Assembly: GCF_013394775.1 (NCBI RefSeq) | Contig: NZ_JABXYT010000001.1 | Coordinates: forward strand, 2,425,564-2,489,563 | Direction: 5' to 3' | Length of the DNA: 64,000 nt | Source of the DNA: Oribacterium sp. oral taxon 102 | GTDB lineage: Bacteria; Bacillota; Clostridia; Lachnospirales; Lachnospiraceae | Shown here: positions 25,671 through 35,462 of the stretch, one piece after another | How positions within the stretch are numbered: position 1 is the first letter of the stretch | Layout of the letters: each line of letters starts with the position of its first letter | Program-made: the position numbers and the translations under genes | The notes under the pieces: model-generated | The model's database searches: none | The model's input: the letters and a program-made list of their open reading frames with translations, nothing else | What the model was told of the DNA's origin: nothing

Positions 25671-27176
25671 GAAAGTATGAAAGTTTTTCTGTAAAAACGG
25701 AATAAGGAATTCCTTCAGGCTCTCCTGTGATATACACTAATCACAGGAGGCCTTTACTATGGCAAAAAGAGAAAAGAAACCCGTCCACAAAGTCGTGATG
25801 ACCGAAGGCAAACGCCAGATCATCCAGCAACTCCTACAGGAATACGACATTGAGACTGCCGAGGATATCCAGGATGCTCTCAAAGACCTGCTCGGCGGTA
25901 CCCTCAAGGAGATGATGGAAGCCGAGATGAATGAGCACCTCGGATATGAAAAATTCGAGCGCTTCGACTCCGACGACTACCGTAACGGCTACAAGGAAAA
26001 GACTGTCAACTCCAGCTACGGTTCCATGCGAATCGACGTCCCGCAGGATCGCAAGTTCACGTTTGAGCCCAAAGTCGTCAAGAAGCGGCAGAAAGACATT
26101 TCTGACATCGATCAGAAGATCATCTCCATATATGCCAAGGGGATGACCACCCGTCAGACCTCCGACACGCTCATGGATATCTATGGTTTTGCGGCCTCTG
26201 AGGGCTTCATATCGGACGTGACGGATAAGATCCTGCCCCAGATCGAGGACTGGCAGAACCGGCCCTTCGACGACATCTACCCCGTCCTCTACATCGACGC
26301 AATTCACTACTCCGTCCGGGATAATGGGATCATTCGGAGGATGACGGCTTACGTCATCCTCGGGATCAGCTGCGAAGGAAAGAAAGACGTCCTGACGATC
26401 GAGGTCGGCGATAACGAGAATGCCAAGTACTGGCTGGCCGTCCTCAACAGCCTTAAGAACCGTGAGGTTAAGGATATCCTGATCATCTGCACTGACGGGC
26501 TGACTGGGATCCGCGAGGCGATCCAGACGGCTTTCCCGAAGACAGAATATCAGCGCTGCATCGTCCGCCAGGTTCGGAACACTTTAAAATACGTGGCAGG
26601 CAAAGACCGCAAGGCCTTCGCCAATGACCTCAAAACGATCTATAATACTCCCAACGAGGAACAGGAGCGCGCCAACCGGGACCGGATCACAGAAAAGTGG
26701 TCGGAGAAATATCCGAACGCCCTGAAACGCTGGGAACGCGACAGGGATGTCATCACTCCGATCTTCAAGTTTTCCGCAAATGTGAGAACTGTCATCTACA
26801 CGACGAACGCGATCGAGAGTTTGAACGCCACATACCGCAAGCTGAACCGTCAGAGAAGCATTTTCCCCAGTGCCCAGGCTCTTCTGAAGGCCCTGTATCT
26901 GGCCACCTTTGAAGCTGCGAAAAAATGGAGCATGCCAATCCGGAACTGGGGGCAGGGTTACGGCGAGCTGTCGATCATGTACGAAGACCGGCTTCCCGAA
27001 TGATACGATAAACAGCCGAAACGAGCGGATTTCTCCGCCCGCTGTTGACATGTCAACCTGTATCCGTTATAAAATAAGCAACCATCTGAAGGCCGATAAC
27101 GCTGCTTTTTGTAATCCCTCAGGCATAAATCCTATCACAGGAAATCCTATTTACAGAGATTCCTTCACACACTCGA
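25671..27176 (+). mobile_element. IS256-family insertion sequence
   Basis: The left end begins GAAAGTATGAAAGTTTTTCT at 25671. A diverged inverted counterpart ends near 27176 (complement strand GAGTGTGTGAAGGAATCTCT, then TGTAAA in common). The ~1.5-kb size and single transposase gene fit IS256. A small stem (CTCCTGTGAT / ATCACAGGAG) lies directly ahead of the transposase gene at 25723-25749. No matching 8-9-bp target duplication was seen, and a second IS256 fragment abuts the right end. Confidence 0.8.
25759..27003 (+). CDS. IS256-family transposase
   Basis: A 414-aa mutator-type DDE transposase. N-terminal segment LLGGTLKEMMEAEMNEHLGY, then SDDYRNGYKEKTV, the first Asp region YPVLYIDAIHYSVRDNG, the second Asp CTDGLTGIREAI, and the C-terminal TTNAIESLNATYRKLNRQR containing the last Glu. 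The common IS256 motif CIVHQ reads CIVRQ here, which may lower activity. The gene is complete and of normal length. AGGAGG is positioned properly before the ATG. Confidence 0.92.
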   Translation: MAKREKKPVHKVVMTEGKRQIIQQLLQEYDIETAEDIQDALKDLLGGTLKEMMEAEMNEHLGYEKFERFDSDDYRNGYKEKTVNSSYGSMRIDVPQDRKFTFEPKVVKKRQKDISDIDQKIISIYAKGMTTRQTSDTLMDIYGFAASEGFISDVTDKILPQIEDWQNRPFDDIYPVLYIDAIHYSVRDNGIIRRMTAYVILGISCEGKKDVLTIEVGDNENAKYWLAVLNSLKNREVKDILIICTDGLTGIREAIQTAFPKTEYQRCIVRQVRNTLKYVAGKDRKAFANDLKTIYNTPNEEQERANRDRITEKWSEKYPNALKRWERDRDVITPIFKFSANVRTVIYTTNAIESLNATYRKLNRQRSIFPSAQALLKALYLATFEAAKKWSMPIRNWGQGYGELSIMYEDRLPE

Positions 27177-27246
27177 TATGAAAATCCGAGCGCTTCGACT
27201 CCCACGACTACCGTAACGGCTACAAGGAAAAAACTTTCATACTCTC
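27177..27246 (+). repeat. Second IS256 fragment: internal transposase segment joined to a terminal repeat
   Basis: Bases ~27177-27229 repeat, with a few differences, the transposase interior around 25940-26003 (segment FERFDSDDYRNGYKEK at DNA level). They run directly into AAAAACTTTCATACTCTC (27229-27246), which is the exact-orientation inverse of the IS left end with one mismatch. So an internally deleted IS256 relic sits against the intact copy. It interrupts the ORF that starts at 27331. Confidence 0.75.
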
Positions 27247-27248
27247 GA

Positions 27249-27331
27249 TTATTTATCTTTTCAACATCCATTTTGCCATTTCTAATCACTTCAATATACA
27301 CCCTCAAAGCAGCTCTAAATTCTGTTACCAC
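27249..27331 (-). pseudogene. 5' fragment of an ORF interrupted by IS256 relic
   Basis: A GTG start at 27331 overlaps the stop of the upstream membrane-protein gene (GTGGTAA arrangement) and encodes MVTEFRAALRVYIEVIRNGK and about seven more residues before IS256 sequence begins. It was probably the third gene of the caspase-linked operon. The product is unknown. Confidence 0.4.
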
Positions 27332-27624
27332 CTTTGGCTCATGGTTTTTACTTTATTATAAACCCAAACACCAGTGCCAACAGCTGCTACACCTGCTACA
27401 GTAATTATGGTTCCTTTTTTATGCTGTTTTACAAACTGCAATGTTTTAACACCAATGCCCTGTGCCTGCTCTGCTGCTGGTAAGTCAATCGGCTTAAGGT
27501 GCTTTGCTATTTGTCCCTTATTAGGACCGATTGCCCATCTTACTACGCTGCCAATTCTACGATATACTCCAGTCGCCAATCCTGTAGCTATATCATCTAG
27601 AATAAAAAAAGGCATCTTGTGCAA
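27325..27624 (-). CDS. Small protein with one membrane segment
   Basis: A ~99-aa protein with one hydrophobic stretch near the C-terminus (GTIITVAGVAAVGTGVWVYN) and an upstream soluble region containing GVYRRIGSVVRWAIGPNKGQ. The best ribosome binding site (AGGAGG) precedes an ATG at about 27636 in another frame; joining the two needs loss of one T in a seven-T run, so the true N-terminus may be MAIAQDAFF or the listed TTG/ATG start. It lies downstream of the caspase-like gene and may be its membrane partner or effector. The family is not recognised. Confidence 0.5.
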   Translation of the reverse strand: MHKMPFFILDDIATGLATGVYRRIGSVVRWAIGPNKGQIAKHLKPIDLPAAEQAQGIGVKTLQFVKQHKKGTIITVAGVAAVGTGVWVYNKVKTMSQRW

Positions 27625-27714
27625 TTGCCATATAATGTACCTCCTAGTTTATTTTCATACTGGGCTTTGTAAATTTCGCGAACAAATTCTATTACTATTT
27701 CTGTATAGCTTATT

Positions 27715-28335
27715 CTATTCTCTTACAACCACGTTGGGATTATGTAGAAATTCTCCCATTTGAACCGGGATATCATCAAAACACCATCTATAATTTTTAA
27801 ACTTGAACCCCATTTCCAAAACCTGTTCAAGAATAAAATGCTCCATATCCTCATCTTTATTAAAATAAATTCCGCCGACTTTCTCACTTTTTTGCTTGGT
27901 ATAGATCCTCATAAGCTCAGAAATATTTTTCCCTAGTATCTTGCTTAAAAATAACAAAGTTCCTGCTGAATAGTTATTCCTGATGCACTGATAAATTTGT
28001 TCGTTTATTTCATCATCTGTCATTGTATTAAAGTAAAAATCATTATTTAAAGATGTGTTTTTCCACGGTATCTGTTCTCCTTGTGTCATTTCAATAACAT
28101 CATTACGAACTTCCTTGAACATATCCTCTATTTTAATATTAGGTCTAATTATATTCGGCAATAAACATTTCGTATAAACACTGTTTCCCCCTTCTGCCGA
28201 ATCCGCTCTTGCAACTTTATTTGGTGCTGTAGCAAAAGCAATTAGTGTACCATTTCCAGCCGCTATTTCTGTTAATCCATTTCCCACAAAACCTTTTGCA
28301 AAATCCACGGATGACCTGCATGCATCTAATATCAT
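27715..28335 (-). pseudogene. Caspase-like (peptidase C14) protein lacking its N-terminal half
   Basis: The open part begins KIMILDACRSSVDFAKGF: the DACR motif carries the catalytic Cys of the caspase-like p20 fold. GTLIAFATAPNKVARAD and NSVYTKCLLPNI follow, both typical of prokaryotic caspase-like proteases, then a helical C-terminal region of ~100 aa. The segment with the catalytic His that should precede it is missing. The sequence just upstream is unrelated and ends in a TGA. Prokaryotic caspases often act in abortive defence. This copy should be inactive, but a truncated product could still be made. Confidence 0.75.
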
Positions 28336-28383
28336 AATTTTTCAATCTCTCTCTTTGGCATTAGCCTCTTCCTTCCTACATAC

Positions 28384-28464
28384 ATCCATTCCACTGCCTA
28401 CAAACACCCAAAATGGTCGAATTGCCGGATTGGTTGTCATCACTTTCCGTTTTCTAAAAATCAT
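28384..28464 (-). repeat. Dispersed ~80-bp repeat, copy 1
   Basis: Nearly the same sequence occurs at 63921-64000 (about 85-90% identity by eye, same orientation). On the minus strand both copies encode a short M-T-T-N-P-A-x-R-P-F-W-V-F-x-G-S-G frame and both lie immediately upstream of a minus-strand defence-type gene (caspase fragment here, SRA-like gene there). It may be a shared leader, the end of a mobile element, or a recombination junction. Confidence 0.75.
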
Positions 28465-29053
28465 CCAAAAATACCTGACATCTAATTCACTGTCTCAAAT
28501 CGTGACATCTAATACGAGGTCACAACCTGACACATATTTTGCAGTGGATATGTTTCCATATAAAATAACCGGGCCTTTCCAGAAGTCAGGCTACTAATCC
28601 CAACTTCCGAAAAATCCCGGAAACACGCCGCTTTCTGGCACTTGATTTTATTTTCATGACATCAGTACTACCGTCTCCACATGGCACGATACCTTCTGAT
28701 TGATGTCAGGTTCTGTTCCCGTTCGCGGAAACATATCCTGTCAAAACGGGAACAAGTCCACACCTCTGATATCGCGCATTCACAGCTTCAAACAGATACA
28801 ATCTGTGACAAAATTGACATTCAAATCAAGGTCTTGACCATTGAAGTCTATGGGAACAAGTCTGTATAAGGCCTTTGCTATCTATATAATGCAAGGCAAT
28901 TTTACACTGCTGCTCCCTGCCATTGTCTCGACAGTTGAGACAGTGAAAGCCGCTCAAGTTCTACACAATCCATCCGCTCTGACCGCTGATTGGTCATACA
29001 CTCGCAGGGAGTTGAGTTGCCGGATTTCACCGTCTCGACCTGGCATCCGGTCC
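28465..29053. other. Gene-free stretch
   Basis: No convincing gene on either strand. It contains two AGATGTCA-type repeats near 28478-28515, a TGTCTC/GAGACA palindrome near 28924-28942, and repeated GGGAACAAG-like words (28767, 28851), which suggest decayed mobile-element ends. Nothing identifiable. Confidence 0.4.
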
Positions 29054-30088
29054 TTATTTCTTTGTGTTTTCTTCCAATTCCAGCAGATACTTATCAAAAT
29101 CAGACATGAACAATCTATCCTGAATCACACGGTATTTTTCAAATTCTGTCTCAGCATGAAGCTTTGCAATTTCTGCGGACACCTTGCCTGCGTCCTGTAA
29201 AATGCCATAATCAAACATTTCGATGAAGCTGTTGAGTCTTTTCTCCCAATCCTGCATCGTAAGTGGAATATGCCGCAATGTCATGTTTTCAGCAAAATCC
29301 AAATATGCCGTAACCATACGATTCAGCTGCTTCATTTCATCCTGGCTTAGATAATTCTTAGCAACTGTAACATCGCTTTTCTTAATCTTTCCTTCCGGTG
29401 CATCTGCCCAGGTGGTTAATCCCATATGCTCTTTTGTGTGATCGGCTCTTTCCACGATCAGCTCAGCTGCTGTATGCCCATGCACTGCGTAATGCATTTT
29501 ATTCTGAACGGTCGCATAGAATCTTCTCGTCGTTGCAGAATTTTTATCATAGTCAATGGCTGTCGCATACAAGTCAGTGATCTTCTGATAGAACTTTCTT
29601 TCGCTGGCACGAATCTCTCGAATGCGCTCTAATTGCTCATCGAAATACTTTTCTGTCAGATACGTTCCTCGTTTCAGCCGTTCATCATCCATGACCCAGC
29701 CTTTGATGGTGTAGTCCTTGGCGATCTGGTTTACCCATTTACGGAACTGTACGGCCCGCTCGGAATTGACCTTGAACCCTACGGCAATGATCATCTCCAG
29801 GGAGTAGTGATTTGTGCTATAGCTTTTTCCATCTGCGGCAGTTATCCGAAATTTTCGGATAACTGAATCCTCCTGCAACTCACTATCACTGAATATTTTC
29901 TTGACATGATAGTTTATGGTCCGAACATCCACATCATACAAAGAGGCCATCATCTTCTGTGTCAGCCATATATTTTCATCCTCGTAGCGCATCTCAATGC
30001 TGTCCTGCTGATCTCCCACTGAGGCAACATAGGTCAGATATTCCGCCGCGCTGGAGCGGATGGTTATTTCATCTTTTTTCTTTGCCAA
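29054..30088 (-). CDS. RhuM-family virulence-type protein
   Basis: A 344-aa protein with the RhuM family pattern. The N-terminal DNA-binding-like region reads IWLTQKMMASLYDVDVRTIN, then VIRKFRITAADGKSYSTNHY and SLEMIIAVGFKVNSERAVQF, and a Fic-like C-terminal half with HYAVHGHTAAELIVERAD. RhuM genes sit in pathogenicity and defence islands and have no firmly assigned reaction. It is intact and monocistronic, with ~275 bp of gene-free sequence upstream before the Res gene end. Confidence 0.88.
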   Translation of the reverse strand: MAKKKDEITIRSSAAEYLTYVASVGDQQDSIEMRYEDENIWLTQKMMASLYDVDVRTINYHVKKIFSDSELQEDSVIRKFRITAADGKSYSTNHYSLEMIIAVGFKVNSERAVQFRKWVNQIAKDYTIKGWVMDDERLKRGTYLTEKYFDEQLERIREIRASERKFYQKITDLYATAIDYDKNSATTRRFYATVQNKMHYAVHGHTAAELIVERADHTKEHMGLTTWADAPEGKIKKSDVTVAKNYLSQDEMKQLNRMVTAYLDFAENMTLRHIPLTMQDWEKRLNSFIEMFDYGILQDAGKVSAEIAKLHAETEFEKYRVIQDRLFMSDFDKYLLELEENTKK

Positions 30089-30363
30089 ATAGAATGCCTC
30101 CCTTCTTCAAATCACTAGATTCAACACTTTTTCTTATGACTACATAGGTCATGCAAATGGCTTCGAAGGCCACAAACACATCATAATCATCGTCGTTTTA
30201 ATGAATATTACTGATCAGACTAAAGATTTACAAGGCCACCCTAAATATTTGCCAACTGTTGCAACCATGCCTAACCACACTGATAGTCCAGTATCTGGAA
30301 TAATCTATTGTGTAAGAGCTGCAACAATGGCTGCAACTCACTTGTCATAATGAAATTTCTCCT

Positions 30364-33243
30364 TTACTCAATAACTCCATCGGTGTCAAAGATATGGTCA
30401 AGTTCATCCGTATTTATTGCATGAATAACTTTATCGCGGATGGCCGTCTTAGACATATCTAATCTCTTGAACTTTGGGTTTCCAGCAGCATCTTTGCTCA
30501 TACGAATAAGCTGAATTTTTCCCACCCCCGGATTCTGCTTTGCATACTCTGCAAATCCCTTTGCTTTTCCAAGATTATCCTTGAAATCAGGATTGTGTGG
30601 TTCAAGAATATCAACAACATAACCTTGTACACTGTCTTTTCTTACTACTATAAAATCTGGATAAGTCGGCTTTATTTCACCATTAATTTCATAAGGGATA
30701 CAAAGCCCCCACGATCCTCTAGAAGGATTACGAATCCAGCATACAAAATCCCCTCGTTTTTCTTCCTCTTCAATAACCCCGGCTTCCCATGTATTCAACT
30801 TCATAGTTGCAACACCGGTTATATCACTGACGAAGAGATGATCCCTGTATTCTTTTCCTCCCAATTCATGTGGTACCTGAATTGTCTCCGGCAAACGGAA
30901 ATTGTGCTTACTCACTGGATCGCCATCAGAAACAATGCTGTCATACTCTTTACGGATTTTCTCTGAGTCTATAGTTGCAATATATCTACGATAATCGTCA
31001 TTCAGTCCATGAAAGCGTGCCTCCGCATAGGAATGCAATCGATTCATACACTCTTCATCTGCTACGAAAAGGATAACATCGACTTTAAATGATGTCAGAT
31101 CAGGCAAATCCATGTACTTGTTTCCATAGGCCATACCGATACCTTCTCGACCCAGCTTAACGTCGGCAATCTGGAATTGCCGTTCAATATCAGTATCTGT
31201 CGTTGTGAACAAATCATGCACTGAATAATTATCCACGGTTTCTCCAAAAGCATCGAAAATCTGAGTTGCCAACTTGAACTGCTTGACCTGCTGAACAAGA
31301 TCATCATATTTTCCATCTGCCTTGAGGCCTTCCACATAGCTGTGGATCATCTCAACAATCTCATCCTGAACCTCCCGGATCGCCTCACGATGCAATCTGG
31401 ACATTGTAAGAAGGTGGGCCATCCTGTACAAAGATTTCAGGTAGTTATTGATCCGAAGTGCTTTAACATTATAAGAAAGCAGACCAGCATCATTAATAAA
31501 TTTCATAACTTCTTCACGGTCAAACAGATCTTCCTCTTCAGGCGTTTCTGCCTGTTTTGCCTGATAACTTTCCACAGTGCCAGTTTCGGATGACGTTTCC
31601 AAACCAGAAGACTGTGGTGTGACTGGTGCAGACTGAACAGAAGCTTTTGTATTTGTGCTCGACTGAATCTGGCTCTGTTCCGCCGTTTCTGCTTGCTGCG
31701 CTTGTCTATCAGTGGCTTGAGGCATTTGTATCGGAATCATATCGCTAGCTGACTCTATTGGTCCAGCCGACTGCTGTTTGTCTGCGCTCTGCCCAGAGAA
31801 CACCTCAAATAGAGTCAGCTGTCCCGGCATCTGCTGCTCTTCCTTTTTCTTCTTTGGTCTAACAGTCAGCGTTTCAAATTTCTTTCCGGACAAAGACTCA
31901 CCATAAATATCGGTCGGAATGTCTCCACCTTCTGTGCTCTGCAAGGCTTCCACAACGTCTTTGACAGTATTCTCATTGAAGTACGGCAAATAGAGATGCA
32001 CGTCGTTCAAAACATCATCCACCTGAATATGCATCTGCATCGGCGTTCTTACCATTCGGCCGAGAAGCTGCGCAATGTATGTAGCATCATTAGCGTGTTT
32101 AAAGGACATCATGGTCTCTGCTCGCGGGCAATCCCATCCAGTAGAAAGATTCTCTTTGAAGAATACCACGCGGATATTTCTATCCTCAGCAATATTGGAT
32201 GGTTCCTCATAACACACATCGAGTCCATTAGCAGTTAATGTGGCCGTCGTGCCACCGAAGGTATGAACTACCTGTCCACTTTCCAGCTTAAAGCCGGTAC
32301 GTTCCTCGATCTTTGCAATACAGTCGTCCAGATTGGTATCCGTCAAAGCATCACCGGTTCCATTTAAAACCTGAATGATTAGGATTGGATTCACATAGGC
32401 GTAATGCTGTTCAAAGCAATACTGCGTCCAATGCTCCCACTTTTCTTTCCAATCATCTGCAGCAGCTTGCAAAATGGCCATATCATTATTGACTGTGCCT
32501 TCCTCCGGATAGGTGATAATGATTCTATCCTTCAAAAGCCCAGAAGCTCGCACCTCATCCGCCGTCACGATAGACTTGTGAATTGTAGAGGATGTGCCTT
32601 CGACCAGTGTATTGAACCTCTGTGTAGTAGCAGACATGCCTATGACAACAGGCATGGGCGGAATTCCGTCCTCATCACTACCCTTAATGAACTTCTGCAT
32701 GATCGTGGTGGCCTTACTGGCCTCACGTCCCTGCATACCTCTGTGCGCTTCATCGATAATAAAGTACAGCCTGTCGCTCTTCTCCCGAACAGTATTTGCA
32801 ATCGTCTGCCAAATTGTATAAGTCCTGCCATCTCCATTTTTCGTTAGCTTCGATGTAACAGAGAGCTTTTGCGTATTTAAGAAATAAATATGTCCGTCCT
32901 CGAAGTTCTCTTTGTCAAAAGAGTCCTCTGCCACCGTTACACACTGTGAAAGACGGATTTTATCAGCCTTAGAATCTATCTTCATCTTAGACTGCTCATT
33001 CAACTGTGGAGAGTCTGAAAGCCAAACGATGATTGCATCCGGCTGCTCCATATATTGTTCATCGCCGAAAAGAATAGACTCAATCATCGCAGACATGATG
33101 ATGGTCTTTCCAGCTCCGGTCGGTGCAGTGAAAGAAACCACCTGTGGCGCATGTGTTCTATGATAACTGCCCATTGCCTCCGCCGTCTTCATGCGGATAT
33201 CAACAAGCGCTCTTTTCTGAAATGGGAATAATTCTACTTTCAT
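30364..33243 (-). CDS. Type III-like restriction subunit (DEAD/DEAH helicase-nuclease)
   Basis: A 959-aa SF2 helicase with Walker A FTAPTGAGKTI at residues 39-48, DEAH at 164-167, SAT-type motif GMSATTQRF, and motif VI region QLLGRMVRTPM. A low-complexity Gln/Ser/Thr-rich linker (about residues 480-565) separates the helicase from a C-terminal region. There the nuclease-like segment TYPDFIVVRKD and VVDILEPHN replaces the usual Glu-x-Lys with Glu-Pro-His. In type III systems Res translocates along and cuts DNA when Mod leaves sites unmethylated. Two bases separate it from mod. It is the last gene of the operon. Confidence 0.88.
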   Translation of the reverse strand: MKVELFPFQKRALVDIRMKTAEAMGSYHRTHAPQVVSFTAPTGAGKTIIMSAMIESILFGDEQYMEQPDAIIVWLSDSPQLNEQSKMKIDSKADKIRLSQCVTVAEDSFDKENFEDGHIYFLNTQKLSVTSKLTKNGDGRTYTIWQTIANTVREKSDRLYFIIDEAHRGMQGREASKATTIMQKFIKGSDEDGIPPMPVVIGMSATTQRFNTLVEGTSSTIHKSIVTADEVRASGLLKDRIIITYPEEGTVNNDMAILQAAADDWKEKWEHWTQYCFEQHYAYVNPILIIQVLNGTGDALTDTNLDDCIAKIEERTGFKLESGQVVHTFGGTTATLTANGLDVCYEEPSNIAEDRNIRVVFFKENLSTGWDCPRAETMMSFKHANDATYIAQLLGRMVRTPMQMHIQVDDVLNDVHLYLPYFNENTVKDVVEALQSTEGGDIPTDIYGESLSGKKFETLTVRPKKKKEEQQMPGQLTLFEVFSGQSADKQQSAGPIESASDMIPIQMPQATDRQAQQAETAEQSQIQSSTNTKASVQSAPVTPQSSGLETSSETGTVESYQAKQAETPEEEDLFDREEVMKFINDAGLLSYNVKALRINNYLKSLYRMAHLLTMSRLHREAIREVQDEIVEMIHSYVEGLKADGKYDDLVQQVKQFKLATQIFDAFGETVDNYSVHDLFTTTDTDIERQFQIADVKLGREGIGMAYGNKYMDLPDLTSFKVDVILFVADEECMNRLHSYAEARFHGLNDDYRRYIATIDSEKIRKEYDSIVSDGDPVSKHNFRLPETIQVPHELGGKEYRDHLFVSDITGVATMKLNTWEAGVIEEEEKRGDFVCWIRNPSRGSWGLCIPYEINGEIKPTYPDFIVVRKDSVQGYVVDILEPHNPDFKDNLGKAKGFAEYAKQNPGVGKIQLIRMSKDAAGNPKFKRLDMSKTAIRDKVIHAINTDELDHIFDTDGVIE

Positions 33244-33245
33244 GC

Positions 33246-35453
33246 TTACCTCCCCGTATTGATTCTGAAATTATCCAGATAGTCCCTATAAAGTTGATAG
33301 CAGTTTTTGCCATCATAAGTACGGATCATCGACCGGTATGCTGTTTCTGAATCCGTCACAATGAAAACTGTCTGGATTTCCGGATGCTGACTTAACTCCG
33401 CATCGAACTCGGAATAATATATTTCATCTACCAAAACACCCATCTTGTTCTGTGGCAAAATTAGCATGTTCGGAAGATCATCGTTTTCAAGAGCCGGACA
33501 CTTGCCAACAGCTCCGCCCTTCATCCAGAGCACCGGAAGGAGCTCTCTGAACTGTCTGCCAAGAGCTACGGAAGTCTTGTCGAGGAAGCTCAATTTGAAG
33601 AAGGCTGCGTTTGCCTTAAATCCATCAGCCATTTTTATCTCACAAAGTTCTGGATACATCTGCCTTTTACCTTTACGATAAACAGTTGCCTTTGTCGGCT
33701 TCCCTGTGGTTTTCGATACAACAGCTATGGATTCATCTACTTCATAGCAGTCACTCTCAAATCCATAGTAACCCTCTAAAGGTTTTCCCTCGATATCTCG
33801 GCCTGTCATGCTGGCCACAGTACGAGGCCATGTCACATGCCGAGCAATTCCAAGGGAATCCCACTGGGGATCACCGGGCTTCAGTCCCTTCTGTGTCAGC
33901 TCTTTTGCCTCATCTACTGAGACTTCGTTGTTTGTGACTAAAATGCATCTTCTATTTCCATCATCAACCGCATTAAGCAAATTGACAGCATGAAGCGTCG
34001 TTCCAGATCCCGCAAAAAAGTCAACAACAAGAGCGTTCGGTTTATTTGCCAAGAAGAAACGAATAGTATCATGAACTGCATATATCGACTTTGGGAATGT
34101 GAATCTACTTGTTCCAAAGAACGATTTAAGAAGGTTTGTCCCGCCAGTACTTGCATCGTGTGACCCAATCCGCCACTGTGTTCCCGTAACAAGAGAGCGC
34201 ACTTCGGTATCTGAAATTATAGAGCCATCTTCGCGATATCCTGTAATCTCATAAACCCCTGACGTTACTTTAGCAATTTCACCTTTTTTTAGATAATAGA
34301 CCGGAATGCTGTTATCCTTCTTCTTGCCGAGCATTACAAAACCTTGCTTAATTAGCTCACGCAAATTAGTATTTGCAATCTGCCAGTTTCCTTCTTCTCC
34401 GTCTCTGCGAAGAGGCCATACTGCAAAGGTTCCTTCTGGCGCTACAACCTCCTCACGGTTCGTTCCATAATAAGGTTCTCCGACGGAATGAATCTTCTTC
34501 CCGTCATTAAAAACAAAAATGGGATAGAACTGATTTACGCTATCTTTTCGCAAATAATTTGATCCAGATCTTATCAGCATAGACCAGCGAAGGTGTGTAA
34601 CCCTTGTATCGTTTTCATTGACATTTACACGCCACTCATCGCTTAGAGGCAGTCTATTAACCTTTGAACTTCCAAACTGAATAACAAAAATGTATTCATC
34701 GACACGTGCAAAGCCATTATCTCGTGCCACGCCTCTCGAATTTGTAAGAGTTGATATCATCTGAATACGTGCATCAGGGAACATTTCTTCGAGCAAGCAC
34801 CCAAGATGCAAATACTCCTTCTCATCAATAGTGACGAGTAATACAGAGTCTTGTGGATTCAACAGTTTCTTTGCGAGCTTCAGACGCTTCTCCATCATGG
34901 AGAGCCATTTGCTATGGCGATAAGCGTCAGAACTATCCACATAATCGTTATTATATTTCCAGTCCTTTGCGCCGGTATTGTATGGCGGATCAATATATAT
35001 GCAGTCCACCTTTTCTGCGTAGAGATACTCCAAAAGCTGTAGGGCATGGTAATTGTCTGCCTCAATCAGCGTATGCCAAAGACCGCTATCCGGAGCGTTC
35101 TCCACGGTATCCAAAGGTTTAAGTGTCGGGTAAATCGGCTCACCAAACTCAGCCACTACTACAAGATCATCCAGCTTGAAGGTCTTCTGCTCGTGTGTCT
35201 CGCGGCGGTCGCAGAGTACCTCATCACCGTCCATCTTTACGACAGTATAGATGTCGCTCACATATCCGGTCTTCAGCGCGACCTTGGAGCCGACACGAAT
35301 TGGCACGTCATAAAGCGGCGTGCACTCCGGCAGATGCTCTTCAAACACCAATCCGAACTTCTTCTGCTTCAGTAATTTATCTGTCTCCTGCAGGATTCTC
35401 TCCTTGAGCGCCGGATCGTCAATCTGCTGGATCAGGTCTTGTAATAAAGCCAT
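33246..35453 (-). CDS. Type III-like site-specific DNA methyltransferase (Mod)
   Basis: A 735-aa beta-class amino-methyltransferase: motif IV DPPYNTGAKDW at residues 155-165, followed late in the chain by the SAM-binding motif DFFAGSGTTLHAVN near residue 465, which is the order seen in type III Mod proteins (N6-adenine or N4-cytosine). An N-terminal ~120-aa domain (GLVFEEHLPECTPLYD and later) and a C-terminal recognition-like region are present. Target site cannot be read from sequence. It begins nine bases after the radical SAM gene. Confidence 0.9.
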   Translation of the reverse strand: MALLQDLIQQIDDPALKERILQETDKLLKQKKFGLVFEEHLPECTPLYDVPIRVGSKVALKTGYVSDIYTVVKMDGDEVLCDRRETHEQKTFKLDDLVVVAEFGEPIYPTLKPLDTVENAPDSGLWHTLIEADNYHALQLLEYLYAEKVDCIYIDPPYNTGAKDWKYNNDYVDSSDAYRHSKWLSMMEKRLKLAKKLLNPQDSVLLVTIDEKEYLHLGCLLEEMFPDARIQMISTLTNSRGVARDNGFARVDEYIFVIQFGSSKVNRLPLSDEWRVNVNENDTRVTHLRWSMLIRSGSNYLRKDSVNQFYPIFVFNDGKKIHSVGEPYYGTNREEVVAPEGTFAVWPLRRDGEEGNWQIANTNLRELIKQGFVMLGKKKDNSIPVYYLKKGEIAKVTSGVYEITGYREDGSIISDTEVRSLVTGTQWRIGSHDASTGGTNLLKSFFGTSRFTFPKSIYAVHDTIRFFLANKPNALVVDFFAGSGTTLHAVNLLNAVDDGNRRCILVTNNEVSVDEAKELTQKGLKPGDPQWDSLGIARHVTWPRTVASMTGRDIEGKPLEGYYGFESDCYEVDESIAVVSKTTGKPTKATVYRKGKRQMYPELCEIKMADGFKANAAFFKLSFLDKTSVALGRQFRELLPVLWMKGGAVGKCPALENDDLPNMLILPQNKMGVLVDEIYYSEFDAELSQHPEIQTVFIVTDSETAYRSMIRTYDGKNCYQLYRDYLDNFRINTGR

Positions 35454-35462
35454 AACGCCACC

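Noticed and set aside
25834..26307. Long antisense reading frame inside the IS256 transposase
   Set aside because: It is a codon-bias shadow of the sense gene with no family resemblance and no ribosome binding site.
28355..28869. Plus-strand frames of 60-80 codons between the caspase fragment and rhuM
   Set aside because: No ribosome binding sites, no recognisable protein pattern; they overlap a DNA repeat.
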